Below, one piece after another: positions 1-5,438 of a stretch of DNA of 5,637 nt. Under the pieces are notes generated by a model, which was not told where the DNA came from, made no database searches, and worked only from the letters and a program-made list of their open reading frames with translations. The position numbers and the translations under genes are program-made. Source of the stretch: Desulfobacterales bacterium. Its GTDB lineage: Bacteria > Desulfobacterota > Desulfobacteria > Desulfobacterales > DAOWNP01. The stretch lies in NCBI GenBank assembly GCA_030149595.1, contig JASFBI010000149.1, positions 1 to 5,637 of the forward strand, in the 5' to 3' direction. Within the stretch, counting starts at the first letter, position 1, and each line of letters starts with the position of its first letter.

Positions 1-38
1 GTAAAAAAATATCTGAATTTCTTCAGATATTTTTTTAC
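1..38. repeat. Perfect 17-bp inverted repeat inside the helicase gene
   Basis: Bases 1-17 are exactly the reverse complement of bases 22-38, with a 4-base loop (tttc). The core is tatctgaa/ttcagata with A7/T7 outer arms. It would form a strong hairpin in DNA or RNA of either strand, and looks like a bidirectional terminator with A- and T-tracts. However, the helicase frame reads straight through it (residues 323-335, ending SEEIQIFFY). It may be chance, a pause or attenuation site, or an inserted palindrome; the sequence alone does not decide. Confidence 0.8.
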
Positions 39-1005
39 TGATTAGTGTTTTTTGCTTTTGATCAATAGTAATATTAATATTTGAGCAGCGGTCAAGTGCA
101 TTGTTACAATCTATCCGTGATTTTAAAAAAAAGATAGCAGGAAGAAGATTGTATTTTTTAATAGCTTTTAATATAAGCCCTACTGGAGGAAGTGCTCTGG
201 GGTGAGAAAGCAGAAGATTGGGAGTTTTTGTAATATAGTCCAAGACTTTTTTATAAAGTTTTTTTTTCTGTGAGTTTTCATCTTTACAAAGAAATGGAGT
301 CATGGTTCCTGAAGGGTGGAAAAAAACAGGGAAAAGAGAAACTTCTCTTTTTGTCTCCTTTATAATAAAACACTCTTTTCCACGTATTGATTGAAGCCAT
401 GCAGCAATTTTATTAGCATTGCCAATGGTTGCTGAAAGCAGAAGGATGGGAACGCGTACCGGCATATAAATTAAAATTTCTTCCCACACAACGCCTCTGT
501 CTTCATCTCCTAAAAAATGAGCTTCATCTATTACAACAAGATCAGTTGTAATATCAATTCCTTTATGCATAGCATCATAAAGCTGATTTCTTAATATTTC
601 AGTAGTGCCTACAATAATAGGTGCATTTGCGTTTTCAACTCTATCACCTGTTAATATCCCAACATTATTGATTCCAAATTTCTCTGCAAACTGTAAATAT
701 ATGGAATTTGAAAGAGCTTTTAGCGGTGATGCAAACCAGGCTTTTTGATTGTTTTCAAAAAAATGTGTTATAGCTTTTTCAGCAATCCATGTTTTACCTG
801 AGCCTGTGGGGGCTGTAACAAGGCAATCTTTTGATTTTAATATTATACTTACAGCTTTAGTCTGAAATTCGTCCGGCTCAAATTTTTTTTTTTCAGGTGT
901 ACCGATTTTACTAAAAACTGGTTCCAGAGTTTTATCAATTGCAGGGATTATTTTTAAAAATTGCGATTTTTTTTTTAATGTTTTTTTTTTATAATTAAGT
1001 TGCAT
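1..1005 (-). CDS. Ski2/Mtr4-like DEAD/DEAH-box helicase (N-terminal part, truncated by window edge)
   Basis: The reverse strand is open from an ATG at 1005 to the window edge, giving 335 codons with no stop. In order it shows a Q-motif-like FEPDEFQ (residues 42-48), Walker A APTGSGKT (65-72), motif Ia SPLKALSN (93-100), Ib TGD then GTTEILRNQLY (119-143), the DEAH box VIDEAH (158-163), RGVVWEE (170-176), motif III LLSATIGN (189-196) and the start of RecA domain 2 with motif IV-like FFLKSRIDCNNAL (292-304). The RGVVWEE and TTEILRNQLY signatures are typical of the Ski2/Mtr4/Dob1 branch of superfamily 2, ATP-driven RNA or DNA unwinding enzymes. The substrate here is unknown. The second RecA domain and later parts lie outside the window. 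The start is 4 bases after the CooC-like gene's stop, so translation is probably coupled; I see no clear Shine-Dalgarno sequence. The first 41 codons contain three A-runs of 10-11 bases. Domain assignment is firm; the exact subfamily is inferred. Confidence 0.93.
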   Translation of the reverse strand, partial: MQLNYKKKTLKKKSQFLKIIPAIDKTLEPVFSKIGTPEKKKFEPDEFQTKAVSIILKSKDCLVTAPTGSGKTWIAEKAITHFFENNQKAWFASPLKALSNSIYLQFAEKFGINNVGILTGDRVENANAPIIVGTTEILRNQLYDAMHKGIDITTDLVVIDEAHFLGDEDRGVVWEEILIYMPVRVPILLLSATIGNANKIAAWLQSIRGKECFIIKETKREVSLFPVFFHPSGTMTPFLCKDENSQKKKLYKKVLDYITKTPNLLLSHPRALPPVGLILKAIKKYNLLPAIFFLKSRIDCNNALDRCSNINITIDQKQKTLISKKISEEIQIFFY

Positions 1006-1009
1006 TATA

Positions 1010-1765
1010 TTACAGTTTTTCGATAATTTTATTAATTATCAATTTTGTATCTGAATCAATATCATATGGAGAAATTCCAGAAAGATCTGCTTCTATAAGT
1101 TTGTTGTCATAAGGAATAAAACCTGCAAAATGAAAATCTGGAAGATTTTTTTCAAGAAATTTTCTATCATTATCATTACGGATTTTGTTTCCAACAACTG
1201 TTATATTTTTAAGCCATATTTCAGAAGCCAGTTTTTTAATATTTAAAGCTGTCTCTATGCTTCTTCTTCCAGGTTCAACAACTATAATTAGTTTGTCTAC
1301 AGATTGAGCTGTTCCTCTTCCCAGATGTTCTATACCTGCTTCCATATCCAAGATAACTACTTCATTTCTTGCAAGAATAACATGCATAACGAGGGCTTTT
1401 AAAAGGGTGCTTTCAGGACAGATACAGCCTGAACCACCTTTTTTTATTCCTCCAAGACGCATTAGTTTTATTTTATCAAACTTGGCAGATAAAGAGTCAG
1501 GAAGATCATCTACTTTTGGATTTAGTGCAAAAAAGCCTCCTATTGTACCTGCTTTTGCACCTGTTCTTTCAAAGACAAGCTCTTTCATTTTTGCTATGGG
1601 CACGATTTTGTCTGCGTCAGGTATTCCAACTGCTGAAGCAAGTTTTGCATCAGGCTCAGCATCAATGGCCAAAACATGTTTACCTAAATCATTAAATGCT
1701 CGTATCATAAGAGCTGAAAAAGTTGTTGTACCAACCCGGCCTTTACCGCTGACTGCTATTTTCAT
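1010..1765 (-). CDS. CooC-like nickel-insertion/maturation ATPase (MinD/ParA-type P-loop), degenerate Walker A
   Basis: This is a 251-aa cytoplasmic protein, close to the usual length of CooC/AcsF ATPases, which use ATP to load nickel into carbon monoxide dehydrogenase or related enzymes. It opens with beta-strand MKIAVSG and a deviant Walker A, GKGRVGTTT (7-15). It then has AIDAEPDAKLA (33-43), the CxC motif GCIC with Cys114 and Cys116 (the nickel-binding pair in characterised CooC), switch II ILDMEAGIEHLGRGT (138-152) and VVEPGRRS (162-169). The family motif is KGGxGK[T/S]. Here the signature lysine (Lys8) is kept, but the second glycine is Arg10 and the phosphate-binding lysine is Thr13, so ATP binding or hydrolysis may be altered. 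The frame is intact and other motifs are well conserved. The start at 1765 is supported by GGAG at 1774-1777, 8 bases upstream. It lies directly upstream of the helicase. No CODH gene is visible, so the client is unknown. The CooC family call is firm; the activity is uncertain. Confidence 0.92.
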   Translation of the reverse strand: MKIAVSGKGRVGTTTFSALMIRAFNDLGKHVLAIDAEPDAKLASAVGIPDADKIVPIAKMKELVFERTGAKAGTIGGFFALNPKVDDLPDSLSAKFDKIKLMRLGGIKKGGSGCICPESTLLKALVMHVILARNEVVILDMEAGIEHLGRGTAQSVDKLIIVVEPGRRSIETALNIKKLASEIWLKNITVVGNKIRNDNDRKFLEKNLPDFHFAGFIPYDNKLIEADLSGISPYDIDSDTKLIINKIIEKL

Positions 1766-1773
1766 TAAATATT

Positions 1774-1777
1774 CTCC
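1774..1777 (-). promoter_or_regulatory. Shine-Dalgarno of the CooC-like gene
   Basis: On the minus strand GGAG precedes the ATG at 1765 by 8 bases. It is the only good ribosome site near this reading frame's 5' end and supports the start chosen. Confidence 0.75.
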
Positions 1778-1783
1778 AGATAT

Positions 1784-1815
1784 ATAGTGTCCTACAGATT
1801 GTTACAAAACACTAT
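1784..1815. repeat. 7-bp inverted repeat in the CooC-like gene's leader
   Basis: Bases 1784-1790 (atagtgt) are complementary to 1809-1815 (acactat), separated by 18 bases. The repeat lies immediately upstream of the Shine-Dalgarno sequence of the CooC-like gene, where an operator or leader hairpin could sit. A second small dyad, ataaac-g-gtttat, lies at 1823-1835. Both are short enough to be chance in such AT-rich DNA. Confidence 0.35.
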
Positions 1816-2033
1816 TAAATATATAAACGGTTTATTTAATTTTTTTATATTATTAAAAATTAAATTTAACTAAACTCATTAACCAATAAAGAATATGATA
1901 TATTCTTAATCTTTTCAAATGATATATTATATTATTTACACATATAGTGTTATTGCTTTTTTTAAAAAGATAAAAAAAGTCTTTACTGTCTCTGTTTTAA
2001 ACTATTTGCGGACAAACTGCTTGGATTATATTT

Positions 2034-3224
2034 TTACTTTTTTAAAATCTTATGAACAGCACAAATTACGTCATCTGTATCTTTGTCACATAAAGCAGCG
2101 GATAAGGGAAGGGAGATTGTTCTTTCTCCAATCCATTCTGCATTTGGAAAATCGCCTTTTTCCCAGCCATAGTTTTTTTTATAAAAAGGGTGCAGGTGAA
2201 CAGGTGTGTAATGGACACCGACACCAATATTTTCAGCAGTAAGAGCATCTAAAAACCAGTCTCTCTCTTTTTTTAATTTTTCAATATTTATCAAAAGAGT
2301 ATAGAGGTGATATGCATGTTTTGTTTCAGGTGCTGGTTTTTCAGGAATTTCACAAAAAAGATCTTTAAATGAGTCATTATATTTATTCCATATACCTTCC
2401 CTGTGCTTCCAATATTTATCTACTCTTTTTAATTGATGAATCCCCATGGCAGCCTGTATGTCCATCATATTATATTTGTACCCTGCATGGATAACCTGGT
2501 AATGCTTATATCCTTTATCGGAAAATCTTTTCCATGCATTTTTGCTCATACCATGCAAACCCATGGTTTTTATTCTTTCTGCCATGCGGTTATCTTTAGT
2601 AATGACCATGCCGCCTTCACCAGTTATTATGTTTTTAGTTACATAAAAGCTGAAACAACCAATATCACCAAACAGACCTGCTTTAACTCCATGGTATTCA
2701 GATTCAATGGCATGGGCACAATCTTCTATAACCATAAGATCATATGCCCGGGCAATGTCCATAATTGAATTCATATCACAGCATCTGCCGGCAAAATGTA
2801 CAGGAAGAACTGCTTTTGTTTTTGCAGTGATTTTTTTTTCAATTTCTTTGGGGCTGATATTCATTGTTTTTTTGTCGCAATCAGCAAGTACAGGAGTAGC
2901 ACCACAATGTATTATTGAGTTGATTGTTGCACAAAATGTCATTGGAGTGGTAATTACTTCATCTCCTTTACCTATTCCTGCTGCAAACATGGAAAGATGG
3001 AGTGCAGCAGTGCATGAATTTAGGGCGATGGCATGTTTTATCCCTTTATAAACTGCAAAATCTTTTTCAAATCTTTCGACCTTAGGACCTGTGCCAATCC
3101 AGCTGCAACGCATGGAATCAACAACTTCTTCTATTTCTGCTTCTTCAATCTTAGGTGCACCAAAAACAAGGAAATTTTTGTTTGAACGAACAGGCTTCCC
3201 ACCTTCTATGGCCAGGTTATTCAT
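2034..3224 (-). CDS. DegT/DnrJ/EryC1-family PLP-dependent aminotransferase (probable sugar-nucleotide aminotransferase)
   Basis: This 396-aa protein has the typical length of the family, which transfers an amino group, usually from glutamate, to keto-sugar nucleotides used in lipopolysaccharide, capsule or glycan synthesis. Visible landmarks, numbered from the chosen start, are the N-terminal EGG (7-9), NSCTAALHLS (69-78) forming the cofactor phosphate pocket, PVHFAGRCCDM (141-151), VIEDCAHA (165-172) with Asp168 expected to contact the pyridine nitrogen, FYVTKNIITGEGG (193-205) with Lys197 as the PLP-binding lysine, YKYNMMDIQAA (249-259) and VHYTPVHLHPFY (337-348). All active-site features look intact. 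The frame extends upstream to an ATG at 3296, but AGGAG at 3232-3236 lies 7 bases before the ATG at 3224, and family proteins start near this point. No other sugar-biosynthesis gene is in view, so the sugar substrate cannot be named. It resembles the ArnB/PseC/WecE group in general, without a specific match that I can claim. Confidence 0.93.
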   Translation of the reverse strand: MNNLAIEGGKPVRSNKNFLVFGAPKIEEAEIEEVVDSMRCSWIGTGPKVERFEKDFAVYKGIKHAIALNSCTAALHLSMFAAGIGKGDEVITTPMTFCATINSIIHCGATPVLADCDKKTMNISPKEIEKKITAKTKAVLPVHFAGRCCDMNSIMDIARAYDLMVIEDCAHAIESEYHGVKAGLFGDIGCFSFYVTKNIITGEGGMVITKDNRMAERIKTMGLHGMSKNAWKRFSDKGYKHYQVIHAGYKYNMMDIQAAMGIHQLKRVDKYWKHREGIWNKYNDSFKDLFCEIPEKPAPETKHAYHLYTLLINIEKLKKERDWFLDALTAENIGVGVHYTPVHLHPFYKKNYGWEKGDFPNAEWIGERTISLPLSAALCDKDTDDVICAVHKILKK

Positions 3225-3231
3225 GTTGTTT

Positions 3232-3236
3232 CTCCT
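3232..3236 (-). promoter_or_regulatory. Shine-Dalgarno fixing the aminotransferase start at 3224
   Basis: AGGAG on the minus strand, 7 bases before the ATG at 3224, is a near-ideal ribosome site. It decides against the in-frame ATG at 3296, which would add 24 residues (a run of Leu and Ile) that have no counterpart in DegT-family proteins. Confidence 0.85.
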
Positions 3237-3252
3237 GTGAAATTTCTTAAAT

Positions 3253-3288
3253 TTTTTTATTACTATTATTATCAATAGTAATAAAAAA
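3253..3288. repeat. Perfect 15-bp inverted repeat in the aminotransferase leader
   Basis: Bases 3253-3267 are exactly complementary to 3274-3288, with a 6-base loop (attatc). The stem is AT-only apart from one G:C pair and has T6/A6 ends. It lies 16 bases upstream of the aminotransferase Shine-Dalgarno sequence, in the 5' leader. No T-run follows the stem on either strand, so it is not a standard terminator. It could be a leader structure affecting mRNA stability or translation, or a binding site for a dimeric regulator. Confidence 0.8.
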
Positions 3289-3507
3289 GACAACATATCA
3301 AAAAAGTAACCATCAAAGTGTTTTTAAGTTATCTGAATTATTTATATTTTATTTTAAAACTGTCTGTTTTTTTGCACTTTTTTAAAATGAATAAAAAAAA
3401 ATAATTTAAAGTTAATTTTCATTGCTTTGTTATTTCTGAAAAGCATTGATCTTAGAAATGTTTGGAATAATTTATGCTTTATAAAGATTTTAAAATATAA
3501 GAGGAAG

Positions 3508-3528
3508 AGTTTTTACCATCTAAAAACT
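3508..3528. repeat. 8-bp inverted repeat, 5-base loop
   Basis: agttttta (3508-3515) pairs perfectly with taaaaact (3521-3528) around ccatc. It is a small hairpin in the divergent intergenic region with no T-run after it. It could be a protein-binding dyad or chance. Confidence 0.35.
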
Positions 3529-3624
3529 TAATAATAAAGGTAAAAGGAGGGTTCATATTTTAAATAAACTAAATAGATAGATAAGGTTGTTATCTTAAAT
3601 ATAGCTGTTAGATAAAAGTTTTGG

Positions 3625-3655
3625 GTCTTATAATACAGATAGTTGATTATAAGAC
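3625..3655. promoter_or_regulatory. 10-bp dyad carrying two opposed TATAAT hexamers (candidate divergent promoter region)
   Basis: gtcttataat (3625-3634) is the perfect reverse complement of attataagac (3646-3655), with an 11-base loop. Each arm contains a consensus -10 hexamer: TATAAT on plus at 3629-3634 and on minus at 3651-3646. They face each other in the region that must serve both the beta-helix gene and the aminotransferase. The matching -35 boxes are poor on both sides (for example tgttag at 3606-3611 for plus), so use as a promoter is a guess. It could instead be an operator. Confidence 0.3.
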
Positions 3656-3680
3656 AAATGTACTATATTTATTATCTAAG

Positions 3681-3826
3681 TAGTGCGTGAACGAAAAGTT
3701 AAAATTTTTTTCAAGTACAAGGCGGGTGCAAATTTTAACCGAAGGAATACACTCTCGTATTTTGAGGATTAAAATTTAAGCCCAACGCCGTAATTGGAAA
3801 AAATGGTGGTTTTCGTTCGGGTACTA
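3681..3826. mobile_element. MITE-like palindromic interspersed element with flanking 7-bp direct repeat
   Basis: The segment is an imperfect palindrome over its full length, centred at 3753.5. Complementary pairs at matching distance include tagt/acta (3681-3684 / 3823-3826), gaacgaaaa/ttttcgttc (3689-3697 / 3810-3818), aaattttaa/ttaaaattt (3730-3738 / 3769-3777) and a central hairpin aatac-actctc-gtatt (3746-3761). It has more G and C than its surroundings and encodes no protein. The heptamer ctaagta occurs at 3676-3682 and again at 3824-3830, as expected of a target duplication, although it overlaps the tips of the palindrome, so the exact ends are uncertain (about 141-146 bp). Terminal inverted repeats, small size and lack of coding fit a non-autonomous MITE moved by a transposase elsewhere in the genome; the responsible family cannot be told. 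It sits 46 bases before the beta-helix start codon, so it may alter that gene's promoter or leader. Confidence 0.72.
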
Positions 3827-3828
3827 AG

Positions 3829-3854
3829 TATATCTTTATTTAAATAAAGGTATA
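3829..3854. repeat. AT palindrome just upstream of the beta-helix gene
   Basis: ctttatttaaataaag at 3834-3849 is a perfect 16-bp palindrome without a loop. Symmetry continues to 3829 and 3854 with a single mismatched pair (3833/3850). It lies between the MITE-like element and the ribosome site, a position suited to an operator for a dimeric regulator. Palindromes of A and T arise easily in AT-rich DNA, so the functional reading is tentative. Confidence 0.5.
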
Positions 3855-3857
3855 AAT

Positions 3858-3863
3858 AGGGAG
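3858..3863 (+). promoter_or_regulatory. Shine-Dalgarno of the beta-helix gene
   Basis: AGGGAG ends 8 bases before the ATG at 3872, which is followed at once by a signal peptide. This supports the chosen start. Confidence 0.7.
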
Positions 3864-3871
3864 AAAGTTAA

Positions 3872-5416
3872 ATGTATATCAGAAAAAATAATATATATAA
3901 ACTTGTATTTATGTCATTTTGTTTGTTCTTTATTTTTTTTGTATCTGTTATTGAAGCTAAAGTGTTTTACCTGCATCCAGCAAGTGAGGAAAAAACAGAT
4001 AAACAGGATCAATATTATGGTTTATGGGAGATAGATTCTGTATCTCCTGGAGATGTTATTTATTGTAATGGAATATATAAGAATTCATTTTTTATAGATA
4101 ATTGGCAGGGAACCCGTGATAATCCTATAATTATAAAAGCAGCCCCAGGTGAAACTCCTGTTATTAATGGTTATATAGATATACAAAGATCAAAATATAT
4201 TAAAATCGAAGGCTTGACTGTACAAAATAGTAAGTATGGCGGAGTTATGATCCAAAAAGGCAGCAGTAATATTACAGTTTATAAGTGTAATATACGGCAT
4301 AATGGTCTTGGAATATGGATAGCCAATGGTGCAGGAGGTGAAAATAGAATTATAGAAAATGAAGTCTCTTATAATGATACACAGGGAATTGCTGCTGCTT
4401 TAGTAAACTGTGAATATGGTAAGGAAACTGTACTTGCAGGTAATATTGTCCATCATAATAAATATATGGGTTTTGAAATAAATGCTAATTATTATATAAT
4501 TGAAGAAAATATAGTTTATAACAATGGGGAAGGGTATGCCGGATCAAGCGGTATACATCTTTTTTCTGCTGGTTTGAATGAGGATTCAGGAGATAATAAT
4601 ATTATCAGGTATAATATTAGCTATAACAACATTGAGCTGCAAGGTCCTGATGGGAATGGAATACAGCTGGATCAATGGTGTGATAACAACGAAGTGTACT
4701 ATAATATTTGCTATAATAATGATGGTTCTGGAATATGTCTTTACGACAGTTCAAATAATAAGATTTATAATAATACATTATACGGGAATATGCAGAAGGT
4801 TGATAAATCATATTTCTTTACAGGAGAGCTTATACTTGCAAGTGACCATGTTAAAAACGTGGATAGAACAAATAATAATATGATAATGAATAATATAGTA
4901 GTAGCAAAAGATACAGGAACCTATGCTGTTTATATAGATAAAATAACCTCTGATAATTTAATTAGCATGAATAATAACATTTTCTTCCATATGGCAAATG
5001 ACTATTTTTACTTTTGGAAAGATAAAAAAGGAAAGGGAGAAAAAATTACAGAGTTTAACTCTTTTGCAGGATTTTCTGATAATCAGTATTCTGACCCAGA
5101 TATTATTATTTCAGAGCCTGTTAAAATCAGCAATTTTATTCCTGTAAATACTCTTTCTATAAAAGATCTGGCAGTAGATTTAGAACAAAAGCATGATATT
5201 TTAAAAAATAAAATTATAAATGGAATTCCTGATATTGGAAGTTTTGAAATGGGTAGTAATTTTGAAATACCTGATGATACTCTCCCGGTAGAGAGCAGTA
5301 ATGGCAATTCTAATGGCGACTCCTCTAAAAAAAACAAAGTTACTCTTAGAAATGTATTGATTAGAATAATTAACATAATAGCTCAGATAGGTGATAGAAT
5401 CACCAATATTTTTTAA
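3872..5416 (+). CDS. Secreted right-handed parallel beta-helix repeat protein
   Basis: This is a 514-aa exported protein. Residues 1-29 form a Sec signal peptide: a basic start (MYIRKNNIYK), a hydrophobic core LVFMSFCLFFIFFVSVI, and a likely cut after Ala29 (VIEA). Residues 30-100 carry the entry typical of beta-helix proteins, including SPGDVIYCNGIYKN and NPIIIKAAPGETPVING. From about 105 to 375 there are successive Asn-rich coils such as YIKIEGLTVQNS, ITVYKCNIRHNGLGIWI, NRIIENEVSYNDTQGI, NNIIRYNISYNN and NNKIYNNTLYGN, the pattern of NosD/PL6-type parallel beta-helices. DIGSFEMG (454-461) is the usual closing motif of such domains. A Ser/Asn/Lys-rich linker (about 468-488) leads to an amphipathic tail (490-514). 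The fold commonly binds or cleaves acidic polysaccharides (lyases, epimerases). I cannot assign catalytic residues, so binding or structural roles are equally possible. It probably acts in the periplasm or outside the cell. It is transcribed away from the aminotransferase and appears to be monocistronic. Confidence 0.9.
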   Translation: MYIRKNNIYKLVFMSFCLFFIFFVSVIEAKVFYLHPASEEKTDKQDQYYGLWEIDSVSPGDVIYCNGIYKNSFFIDNWQGTRDNPIIIKAAPGETPVINGYIDIQRSKYIKIEGLTVQNSKYGGVMIQKGSSNITVYKCNIRHNGLGIWIANGAGGENRIIENEVSYNDTQGIAAALVNCEYGKETVLAGNIVHHNKYMGFEINANYYIIEENIVYNNGEGYAGSSGIHLFSAGLNEDSGDNNIIRYNISYNNIELQGPDGNGIQLDQWCDNNEVYYNICYNNDGSGICLYDSSNNKIYNNTLYGNMQKVDKSYFFTGELILASDHVKNVDRTNNNMIMNNIVVAKDTGTYAVYIDKITSDNLISMNNNIFFHMANDYFYFWKDKKGKGEKITEFNSFAGFSDNQYSDPDIIISEPVKISNFIPVNTLSIKDLAVDLEQKHDILKNKIINGIPDIGSFEMGSNFEIPDDTLPVESSNGNSNGDSSKKNKVTLRNVLIRIINIIAQIGDRITNIF

Positions 5417-5438
5417 AATAAAGTGAGACTGCATTTAA

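Larger units (their letters stand above)
1766..2033. other. AT-rich spacer between the aminotransferase and CooC-like genes
   Basis: These 268 bases separate two same-direction genes. They hold no convincing gene on either strand and no standard GC-stem/U-tract terminator. The only structures are small AT-rich dyads: gaatat-gat-atattc at 1891-1905, with atgatatatt repeated directly at 1894-1903 and 1919-1928, and the two dyads near the CooC-like gene. The spacing suggests that the CooC-like gene and helicase are transcribed separately from the aminotransferase, but no promoter stands out. Confidence 0.5.
3225..3871. other. Divergent intergenic region without a gene
   Basis: These 647 bases separate the minus-strand aminotransferase from the plus-strand beta-helix gene. 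No reading frame of useful length with a ribosome site is present. From left to right it holds the leader hairpin (3253-3288), a small 8-bp hairpin with 5-base loop (3508-3528), an orphan AAGGAGG-like site near 3543-3549 with no start codon after it, a 10-bp dyad containing two opposed TATAAT hexamers (3625-3655), the MITE-like palindrome (about 3681-3826) and an AT palindrome next to the beta-helix ribosome site (3829-3854). Bases 3297-3500 show nothing but AT-rich sequence with A and T runs. Promoters for both flanking genes should lie here. Confidence 0.7.

Noticed and set aside
1407..1787. Plus-strand open frame of 126 codons over the CooC-like gene
   Set aside because: It lies antisense to a well-conserved ATPase, has no ribosome site and no recognisable protein pattern; it is a shadow of the real gene.
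1957..1980. Possible terminator from cttttttt and aaaaaaag after the aminotransferase
   Set aside because: The stem is almost wholly A:T with no GC core, and such A/T pairing is expected by chance in this spacer.
1919..2242. Plus-strand open frame of 107 codons at the end of the aminotransferase
   Set aside because: It overlaps the conserved C-terminus of the aminotransferase in antisense and has an arbitrary composition.
2433..3051. Two overlapping plus-strand open frames within the aminotransferase
   Set aside because: Both are antisense to intact PLP-enzyme motifs and show no ribosome site or family signature.
3253..3288. Intrinsic terminator reading of the leader hairpin
   Set aside because: The T-run is inside the stem and no T-tract follows on either strand, so it does not meet the pattern of an intrinsic terminator.
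3543..3549. Strong Shine-Dalgarno-like AAGGAGG in the intergenic region
   Set aside because: No ATG, GTG or TTG follows at usable distance with an open frame; near frames stop within a few codons. It may be a relic or chance.
4578..4883. Alternative frames within the beta-helix gene, on both strands
   Set aside because: They arise from the repetitive Asn/Ile/Tyr codons of the beta-helix; the main frame has a signal peptide and continuous repeats.
5083..5434. Minus-strand open frames over the 3' end of the beta-helix gene
   Set aside because: They are antisense to the coding frame, lack ribosome sites, and resemble no known protein.
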